21,567 nucleotides of DNA, from contig CP070688.1 of assembly GCA_020353135.1 (NCBI GenBank), positions 4,170,492 through 4,192,058 on the forward strand, read 5' to 3'. Origin of the DNA: Chloroflexota bacterium. GTDB lineage: Bacteria > Chloroflexota > Anaerolineae > Promineifilales > Promineifilaceae. The translations under genes and the position numbers were made by a program. Every line of letters starts with the position of its first letter. The stretch's first letter is position 1. Shown piece after piece: positions 16,519-21,567 of this stretch. The notes under the pieces were generated by a model. That model was not told the origin of the DNA. It saw only the letters and a list, made by a program, of their open reading frames with translations, and made no database searches.

Positions 16519-17451
16519 ATGGCAAATAGACCAAGCGTAGTATTCTTCGGGACAACTAACGAGTTATCGCTGACAGCCCTTGAAACGCTGGTTGTCAGCG
16601 ATGTGATGATCGCGGCCGTCTTTGTGACCGCTGATACTGTCTCCACAGACCCCGATTCGTCACTTGAACTTCTGCAGCCGGCTAAGCTTGCAGGCGAATT
16701 ACCTCTGGTCAACCCATTCTTCGAGCCAAATCTCTTGCATACTGCCTGGTCGGCCGAAATTCCTGTATATGGCGTTAAGAGCGCCCATGCGCCCGAACTG
16801 GCTGAACTTCTCGACACGCTCCGGCCCGACGCCGCCTGCGTGGCTTGCTTTCCCTGGAAATTACCCGTGGCTCTCCTCTCGGTCCCTCCGCTGGGATTCC
16901 TTAACGTCCACCCTTCACTGTTGCCATATTACCGTGGACCCGCGCCCCTATTCTGGCTTTTTCAGAGAGCTGACCTAACGAAGCGGGGCGTATCGGTCCA
17001 TCTTATGGACGCCGGACTCGACACTGGCCCCTTGCTGCGCCGACAGCCACTGCAATTCCCCGATGGCTTGGGCCAACTCGACGTCGAGCGCGCCTGCGGC
17101 GCTCTGGGAGGGCAGCTGCTGGTTCAAGCTCTTGAGAAACTGGCGGCCGGAGACAAGGGGCTTGCCCAGCCAGCTGACGGTAGCTACTATCCCTGGCCCG
17201 AACCGGTCGACTACGCACTTGATACGGCCTGGTCAGCCAGGCAAGCCTTTAATTTCATGCGGGCTACGAACGGTGAAGCGGCGACCTACCCTGTGCGCGA
17301 CATGGATCTCACCTTGATTGACGCCCTAGACTGTATAGAGCAAGGACGTCTATCAGCGCCTCTGGAGGTTGGCGGCCGCGTCGCTCTCATCCAATTCTCA
17401 ACTGGGATACTCAAGGCTAAGATAGCCCGACCCTCATCCCGGCGCGTCTGA
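16519..17451 (+). CDS. formyltransferase-family protein (methionyl-tRNA formyltransferase-like)
   Basis: A 310-aa enzyme of the formyltransferase family, which moves a formyl group from 10-formyltetrahydrofolate to an amine. The catalytic triad is clear: N129 and H131 in NVHPSLLPYYRGPAP and D168 in MDAGLDTGPLL. A smaller C-terminal domain follows (about 215-310), as in Fmt. The N-terminus (VVFFGTTNELSLTALETL) is diverged from the usual FMGTPxFAVPxLxxL of initiator-tRNA formyltransferase. It may therefore be a true Fmt of a divergent lineage or a sugar/small-molecule formyltransferase. ATG 16519 fits the family start; there is no clear ribosome site. It is divergent from yggX and shares overlapping promoter bases with it. 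Confidence 0.88.
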   Translation: MANRPSVVFFGTTNELSLTALETLVVSDVMIAAVFVTADTVSTDPDSSLELLQPAKLAGELPLVNPFFEPNLLHTAWSAEIPVYGVKSAHAPELAELLDTLRPDAACVACFPWKLPVALLSVPPLGFLNVHPSLLPYYRGPAPLFWLFQRADLTKRGVSVHLMDAGLDTGPLLRRQPLQFPDGLGQLDVERACGALGGQLLVQALEKLAAGDKGLAQPADGSYYPWPEPVDYALDTAWSARQAFNFMRATNGEAATYPVRDMDLTLIDALDCIEQGRLSAPLEVGGRVALIQFSTGILKAKIARPSSRRV

Positions 17452-17470
17452 TCCTGCCGGGCGAACAATA

Positions 17471-18685
17471 CTACTGCATGGGCTCAACGGAAAAAGAGTC
17501 CAGATAATCCAGCGGCATGACCTGTAACCAAGTGTTGCCGATTTGAAGAGGAAACGGCCGGCCGGCGCCATCCAGTAAAGTCAACAAGTCATGACGTTGC
17601 TGTCGGTTCCATGTGACATCATACGCCTGCCCTCCTCTGAGCAAAAGGGCCTGCCCCGTCCCCCACAGTTGGATTTCCGTTGAGTGAGCCAGGCACCTGC
17701 CTCCAGACTGGTGTTCGCAAATAGTCTGGTCCAGTCGGTGAGGCGCCAGAAGTACGACGACGTTGGCGGCACTGATCTGATCGCCGCTATTGGCATCCAG
17801 GTGTTCGACGCCATCTGCCCACCGCCTATATCTGCCCGAAACGGGATCGTAACGCCATTCGATGGCCGTGAACTTACGATAGCGAATCGCCAGCGAGTTA
17901 GCCGGCCGGCCACCCTGCGGTGCTGCTTCGCCGAATGCCATGACCGAGTTGAATTGGGGCGCTTGGTTCAGGCTTCGGCTATCCAAGACCTCCCATAGCT
18001 GTTCCGGTTGGGCATACAATGTGTGTTCATAGGGCTTGTTCTCCCCCGTGCGATAGTATCCGGCTACATTCGTTCGCAGTATCCGCTCCCGAAAATCCGA
18101 GTTGAACAACTTGCGGGATACGCCGATGCTGCTACCCGAATAAGCCAGCGCAGCATCGTACATTGCCGGCAGTTCGAGGTCGAGTAGCCTGGCGCTCCGT
18201 ATTGGCCCAACCCTAGGCGGCGTCTGGCCGTAAATAATGGCCGTGAAGCGTGTGATCGAGCCTTCGGTCACATGCTCGTAGACCAGGTCAGCCTGGCCGA
18301 GGCCAGACTGCGGCCGCGTATACTTCGCCGGCGCATTTGAGATCTTGACGGCGATCGGCCGCCGCTGCAGCTTTGACGGATCGGATACTACTTCGCCGGT
18401 CAGGCGGTTGCGATCTACGCCAAACTGTCCGGCGGAGGCGATCGAAGTTGGTGGTAGCGACACGGCGGTGGAAGTTGGAGCTGATGTCATAGTTGGCACA
18501 GGCGTGAATGTGGCCGGCGGCCGAGGCGCATTGGTTCCAGCCGTTGACTCCGAATTTGCCGCCGCGATCGTCGGCGCCAACGTGGGAAGACTCTGATCCT
18601 CCTGCTGACCGTCCTGGCGGCATGCCGTGCTCATCAGCACGATCGCAAATAGTGAAAGCGATATGACAATGACGTTTTTCAGCAT
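17471..18685 (-). CDS. DUF3048 domain-containing lipoprotein (YerB-like)
   Basis: A 404-aa putative lipoprotein of the DUF3048 family (Bacillus YerB is a member); molecular function is not established. ATG 18685 opens a signal peptide whose lipobox STAC places the lipidated residue at C22. A Thr/Pro/Ser-rich spacer (about 30-85) would hold the domain off the membrane. DUF3048 begins with DRNRLTGEVVSDPSKLQRRP and IAVKISNAPAKYTRPQSGL, with ADLVYEHVTEGSITRFTAI and VGPIRSARLLDLELPAMYDA further on; a C-terminal half (WRYDPVSGRYRRW, NVVVLLAPH) completes the family. In-frame codons up to 18766 would add a hydrophilic stretch before the signal peptide, so I exclude them. The ribosome site is weak. 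It is divergent from the methyltransferase gene. Confidence 0.9.
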   Translation of the reverse strand: MLKNVIVISLSLFAIVLMSTACRQDGQQEDQSLPTLAPTIAAANSESTAGTNAPRPPATFTPVPTMTSAPTSTAVSLPPTSIASAGQFGVDRNRLTGEVVSDPSKLQRRPIAVKISNAPAKYTRPQSGLGQADLVYEHVTEGSITRFTAIIYGQTPPRVGPIRSARLLDLELPAMYDAALAYSGSSIGVSRKLFNSDFRERILRTNVAGYYRTGENKPYEHTLYAQPEQLWEVLDSRSLNQAPQFNSVMAFGEAAPQGGRPANSLAIRYRKFTAIEWRYDPVSGRYRRWADGVEHLDANSGDQISAANVVVLLAPHRLDQTICEHQSGGRCLAHSTEIQLWGTGQALLLRGGQAYDVTWNRQQRHDLLTLLDGAGRPFPLQIGNTWLQVMPLDYLDSFSVEPMQ

Positions 18686-18729
18686 CTGATTCACGATGAT
18701 GGGCCCGCATTTCCCGGCCGAACACCTTG

Positions 18730-18745
18730 TGGTAGAACTATAGCA
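18730..18745. promoter_or_regulatory. overlapping divergent extended -10 elements (methyltransferase / DUF3048 lipoprotein)
   Basis: The plus strand reads TGG-TAGAAC (18730-18738). The minus strand reads TGC-TATAGT (18737-18745). They are back to back with a 2-base overlap, so initiation one way should exclude the other. Leaders would be about 45-50 nt on each side. Confidence 0.42.
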
Positions 18746-18794
18746 GAGAGGAATCACACTTCCCACACTGGCATGTCATAACCTAGGAGGAATC

Positions 18795-19661
18795 GTGATC
18801 CGCAAAGATCTACACGAGGAAAATCGGCTGTCCTGGAACGCGGCGACTGATGCCCATAACAGCCATAAAGAGAATCAGGCCCAGTTCTTCAAAGAAGGTG
18901 GTAGCACGCTCTATCCTGAAGAAGTGGAGCTCTTGGGCAATCTAGAGGGCAAGAGAGTCCTCCACTTGCAGTGCAACTCCGGTCAGGACGCTTTGAGCCT
19001 GGCCGGATTGGGCGCTGACGTCACCGGAGTTGATATTAGCGACACGGCTGTCGACTTCGCCAACCGATTATCGGCCGAATCGGGGATTCCAGTTCGCTTT
19101 GTACGCTCTGACGTTTATGATTGGCTGGCCGGCGCAGCCTCGTCGTCAAGGCGCTACGATGCCGCCTTTTCATCATACGGCGCACTAATATGGCTTTCAT
19201 CGCTTGATACTTGGGCGACCGGTGTGGCCAGGATTCTTAGACCTGGCGGCCAGTTGGTGCTGGTCGACTTCCACCCATTGGCCATGACTTTCGACTACGA
19301 CTGGAGCCATCGCTTTCCCTATTTTGGGCGTGGAAAAGTAATGACCTGGGAAGATGGCGTCGGCGACTACGTCGCCATGAGCGGCCCGGCGCTAGCGCCC
19401 TCAGGGTACAAACAAGGCGTCAAATCGTTTGAGAATCCGTACCGCTGCCATGAGTTTCAATATTCGGTTACGGAGTTGATCACTGCCGTCCTGGATGCTG
19501 GCTTGTCTCTTGAAGCATGGCTTGAGTATCCCTACATGAATGGCGCCCGGCTTTTCGAAGGCATGGTCGAAAGCACAGGTGGGCGCATGTACCCACCGGC
19601 CGGCAAACCCAACCTACCCTTGATGTATGGATTGGTGGCCCGCAAGCCGGACGGCCAGTGA
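18795..19661 (+). CDS. class I SAM-dependent methyltransferase
   Basis: A 288-aa Rossmann-fold methyltransferase that transfers a methyl group from S-adenosylmethionine to an unknown acceptor. Motif I is VLHLQCNSGQDALSLA (about 56-71), a variant in which the usual Asp-x-Gly-x-Gly is replaced; it is seen in a known subset of these enzymes. GADVTGVDIS gives the acidic ribose-binding residue. SDVYDWL, YDAAFSSYGALIWL and ILRPGGQLVLVDFHP follow as motifs II-VI. The start is GTG 18795, with a full AGGAGG only 4 nt upstream; no nearer ATG fits. The next gene lies 19 bases downstream and is probably co-transcribed. Confidence 0.9.
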   Translation: MIRKDLHEENRLSWNAATDAHNSHKENQAQFFKEGGSTLYPEEVELLGNLEGKRVLHLQCNSGQDALSLAGLGADVTGVDISDTAVDFANRLSAESGIPVRFVRSDVYDWLAGAASSSRRYDAAFSSYGALIWLSSLDTWATGVARILRPGGQLVLVDFHPLAMTFDYDWSHRFPYFGRGKVMTWEDGVGDYVAMSGPALAPSGYKQGVKSFENPYRCHEFQYSVTELITAVLDAGLSLEAWLEYPYMNGARLFEGMVESTGGRMYPPAGKPNLPLMYGLVARKPDGQ

Positions 19662-19680
19662 GAACAGGAGAGTAAACAAA

Positions 19681-19890
19681 ATGGATGACAACAGCCGCAA
19701 AGGAATTCGGCGACTATTGAAGACATTTGGCATTCAGGCTGACGAAGCGATGGTTGCTTATCTGGCGAGGCACCCTGAAATCGATTCAATTCAAGTACGG
19801 ATTACACTTGAAGACATTAGCCCATATGGCGACGATAAGCCGTTGGAAACATTGAAGGTCGTGATCGAGGACACAATCGAACGGACTTGA
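19681..19890 (+). CDS. small hypothetical protein (69 aa)
   Basis: A 69-aa acidic, soluble protein I do not recognise. AGGAGAG lies about 8 nt before ATG 19681, which fixes the start; the frame is open further up but overlaps the methyltransferase end. The sequence suggests a helix (GIRRLLKTFGIQADEAMVAYLARH) followed by strands (IDSIQVRITLEDI) and a final LKVVIEDTIERT strand, a possible alpha/beta mini-domain. It follows the methyltransferase by 19 bases on the same strand and is convergent with the phosphotransferase gene. Confidence 0.7.
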   Translation: MDDNSRKGIRRLLKTFGIQADEAMVAYLARHPEIDSIQVRITLEDISPYGDDKPLETLKVVIEDTIERT

Positions 19891-19911
19891 TCCGGCCCAG
19901 ATACGACAGGC

Positions 19912-20970
19912 TTAGCTAAGGTCCGACGCGGCCGCGCTGGCGCAGCAAGTGTCTCGGAAAAACTCCGCCGCCCAATCCCTGTCGACGTCACGCAATTTCT
20001 CCAGTACGAGCCAGGCGCCCGCTTCGCTGACCGTGAGATATACCCTGCTAGGCTCGGCCGCCGACTGCTTGGCCGCCAGCGTAACTGTGGTGCAAAGCCT
20101 AACGGCAATGAGGTCAAACAGAACGTCGAACTCTGTCGCGGTCAGTGGAAAGCGCGCATGGTAACCGCGCGCGACGGCGGCCGCTGCGCGCATCGGGTCG
20201 TCAGCGCTCTGCATAACGTACGCTGCAGCGACGGCCGGTTCATAGACCATCGGCCCATGAATCACGTCACCGAAATCAAGTAGTCCGGCGATTGCCTGTT
20301 TGCCGCTTGCGTTCTGGCGAACCAAAACATTGTAGTCATTGGCATCATTGTGAATTACGCCGCTGCGCAACTCGCCAAGAAGGGGCCAGACATTTCGTTC
20401 AAACTTCTCCACATAGGTTTTGACGATTGATCGGCGATTGGGATCGCCTATATGTGCCAGATTCTGGCCCAAGATCTCGCTGGCCTGCATGACGCTCCAT
20501 TTCAGCAAGCGCTGGGCGCTCGGGTTAGTAAAATCACGTAGCGCTTCGTCCAGGCGACCAAGGTATTCACCGACTTCAAATAGCAGCTGCGACGAATGAG
20601 GCACCATCTTGGCCAGAGGAAGGCCGTCCAAATAAGTAACCAGGCGGGTCATGTATTTGACGCCATCCGCATCCTCAACTTGCGCGATCTTTTCTCCACC
20701 TGTGCCAGGTAATACTCGCGGTACTTCCAGCGACGAGTCACGTTCTTCTATCCAGCACAGGGCCTCGTTCTGAAGCTCGAGCACAGCTCTCTCCTCGCCT
20801 TTGTTGGCGATTTTCAGGACCCAACGCGGGCGACCTTGACCCAGCAGCACAAAGTTCTGATCGCGCTCGCTGGGCAGCGACTTGGCCTCAACCTCTAGCC
20901 CGTACTTCTGGCGGACGATACGAGTTGCCTCGTCTGCTGTGAAGCGCGGCCGGTCGCGAACATCTAACAT
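19912..20970 (-). CDS. phosphotransferase family protein (APH/hydroxylysine-kinase-like)
   Basis: A 352-aa protein-kinase-like phosphotransferase of the aminoglycoside phosphotransferase fold, phosphorylating a small-molecule hydroxyl. The ATP-binding lysine is likely K53 (WVLKIAN). The catalytic loop is GVIHNDANDYNVLV with D209 and N214, and LLDFGDV supplies the metal-binding D232. The overall pattern recalls hydroxylysine or homoserine-type kinases more than antibiotic-resistance enzymes. I prefer ATG 20970, with GAGG 9 nt upstream, over ATG 20979, which directly abuts that site. It lies downstream of the thiolase gene, separated by two hairpins. The substrate is not known. Confidence 0.88.
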   Translation of the reverse strand: MLDVRDRPRFTADEATRIVRQKYGLEVEAKSLPSERDQNFVLLGQGRPRWVLKIANKGEERAVLELQNEALCWIEERDSSLEVPRVLPGTGGEKIAQVEDADGVKYMTRLVTYLDGLPLAKMVPHSSQLLFEVGEYLGRLDEALRDFTNPSAQRLLKWSVMQASEILGQNLAHIGDPNRRSIVKTYVEKFERNVWPLLGELRSGVIHNDANDYNVLVRQNASGKQAIAGLLDFGDVIHGPMVYEPAVAAAYVMQSADDPMRAAAAVARGYHARFPLTATEFDVLFDLIAVRLCTTVTLAAKQSAAEPSRVYLTVSEAGAWLVLEKLRDVDRDWAAEFFRDTCCASAAASDLS

Positions 20971-20980
20971 CCCTGTCATC

Positions 20981-20996
20981 CTCTTTACATAAAGAG
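20981..20996 (-). repeat. small inverted repeat covering the phosphotransferase ribosome site
   Basis: CTCTTT and AAAGAG (6-bp arms) flank a 4-base loop. On the minus-strand mRNA the 3' arm forms the purine-rich AAAGAG(G) ribosome site of the phosphotransferase gene, so the fold could mask it. It overlaps the end of the larger hairpin next to it by two bases. Confidence 0.4.
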
Positions 20997-21026
20997 CAGC
21001 TACCGGTCTGCAAACCGGTAGCTGCT
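20995..21026 (-). terminator. strong hairpin after the thiolase gene (terminator or attenuator)
   Basis: Perfect 13-bp arms (20995-21007 and 21014-21026) enclose a 6-base loop. On the minus strand the stem is followed by CTTTAT, a short and imperfect T-tract. It is 37 bases after the thiolase stop and only 25 before the phosphotransferase start, so some read-through or an internal promoter is needed to express the latter. Confidence 0.7.
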
Positions 21027-21062
21027 GCGATAATCTACTCTAGTTTGGCGGTGGTGTTTCGC

Positions 21063-21567
21063 TTAGTTCAGATTCTCAAAGATGCCGGCCGCTCCCATGC
21101 CGCCGCCAATGCACATTGTAACCATGCCAAATTGCGATTGGCGTCGTTTCATTTCATTGATAATCTGGACGCTCAGCTTGGCCCCGGTGCAGCCCAGCGG
21201 ATGACCTAGGGCAATTGCCCCGCCGTTCACATTGGTCTTTTCTTCATCCAGTTCAAGCTCGCGGATAACTGCCACGGCCTGCGCGGCGAAAGCCTCGTTC
21301 AGCTCGATGACGTCGATGTCGTCCAAGTCCATGCCGGCGCGTTTCAGCACTCGAGGTACGGCTGCAACAGGTCCGACGCCCATGATTTCGGGTCTTACGC
21401 CGCCGACGTTGAAACTGACAAACTTGACCAAAGGCTTAAGACCCAAGGCTTCGGCCTTCTTGCGCTCCATGATGATGTCCGCAGCGGCCGCGTCAGAGAG
21501 TGGTGAGGCATTACCGGCCGTTACGGTGCCGTTCACTTTTAGGACAGGCCTCAGCTTGGCAAGAGTC
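21063..21567 (-). CDS. thiolase (acetyl-CoA acyltransferase), C-terminal part; runs off right edge
   Basis: The last 168 residues of a thiolase, which either condenses two acyl-CoAs or cleaves 3-ketoacyl-CoA in fatty-acid or butanoate/polyhydroxyalkanoate metabolism. The frame is open to the window edge and begins [19 protein letters not shown], typical of the middle of the protein. The active-site motifs of the C-terminal domain are present: NEAFAAQA, the GHP histidine in [15 protein letters not shown], and the second cysteine in [10 protein letters not shown]. The N-terminal nucleophile cysteine lies outside the window. Biosynthetic and degradative thiolases cannot be told apart from this part. 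A strong hairpin follows the stop. Confidence 0.95.
   Translation of the reverse strand, partial: TLAKLRPVLKVNGTVTAGNASPLSDAAAADIIMERKKAEALGLKPLVKFVSFNVGGVRPEIMGVGPVAAVPRVLKRAGMDLDDIDVIELNEAFAAQAVAVIRELELDEEKTNVNGGAIALGHPLGCTGAKLSVQIINEMKRRQSQFGMVTMCIGGGMGAAGIFENLN

Noticed and set aside
18686..18766. Longer N-terminus of the DUF3048 lipoprotein
   Set aside because: It would place a hydrophilic, Cys-containing stretch before the signal peptide, which would prevent normal export.
12369..19661. Calling the whole stretch a natural-product biosynthetic cluster
   Set aside because: ATP-grasp, radical SAM, formyltransferase and methyltransferase genes are present, but they have separate promoters, the DUF3048 lipoprotein interrupts them, and there is no precursor peptide, carrier protein or transporter.
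19911..19920. CTTAGCTAAG palindrome at the end of the phosphotransferase gene as an operator or attachment site
   Set aside because: A 10-base palindrome across a stop codon is expected by chance, and no second copy or mobile gene is near.
1..21567. CRISPR array, tRNA/rRNA genes, insertion sequences or prophage
   Set aside because: I found no regularly spaced repeats, no tRNA-like cloverleaf, no transposase or integrase motif, and no phage structural gene.

Overview
The window (about 21.6 kb, moderately GC-rich, densely coded on both strands) looks like ordinary chromosome from a bacterium. The gene set suggests a member of the Chloroflexota, perhaps near Anaerolineae/Caldilineae: a MoxR-DUF58 pair, a DUF3048 lipoprotein, YtfJ-like proteins outside an obvious sporulation context, and extended -10 promoters of the TGGTATAAT type. 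That placement is inference from gene content and style, not from a marker phylogeny. I saw no phage genes, insertion sequence, CRISPR array, tRNA or rRNA.

Layout. 1-1822 (minus): the N-terminal part of a GyrB/ParE topoisomerase subunit running off the left edge, preceded by a polytopic membrane protein. 1987-4250 (plus): a MoxR AAA+ ATPase and a DUF58 protein, convergent with a secreted, C-terminally anchored endonuclease/exonuclease/phosphatase-fold nuclease (4260-6296). 6517-7265 (plus): two small YtfJ-like proteins in tandem. 7278-8741 (minus): an aldehyde dehydrogenase, divergent from an ATP-dependent Lon protease (9067-11508) that ends at a perfect intrinsic terminator. 11639-13688: a family-4-like uracil-DNA glycosylase divergent from an ATP-grasp ligase. 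13864-17451: an uncharacterised 258-aa protein, a radical SAM protein, a YggX-type iron-trafficking protein and a formyltransferase-family protein. 17471-19890: a DUF3048 lipoprotein divergent from a methyltransferase and a 69-aa protein. 19912 to the right edge (minus): a phosphotransferase downstream of the C-terminal part of a thiolase.

The most important observation is in the radical SAM gene. Its apparent stop is an in-frame TGA (14679-14681) that is almost certainly read as selenocysteine. The codons around it read C-U-A-E-P, the signature tail of the CUAEP/CCAEP-tail radical SAM family. Directly after the TGA is a 12-bp hairpin with a GGU apical loop, 20 nt from the UGA, as expected for a bacterial SECIS element. 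It has no T-tract that would make it a terminator. The frame then runs 13 more codons to a TAG that overlaps the stop of the convergent 258-aa gene. Standard ORF calling would cut the protein just before its likely redox centre.

Around this selenoprotein sit YggX (same transcription unit; it could supply or protect the Fe-S cluster), a formyltransferase-like enzyme on an overlapping divergent promoter, the conserved-looking unknown 258-aa protein, and an ATP-grasp ligase resembling amino-acid ligases. This could be a small uncharacterised metabolic module, but joint function is inferred from adjacency only.
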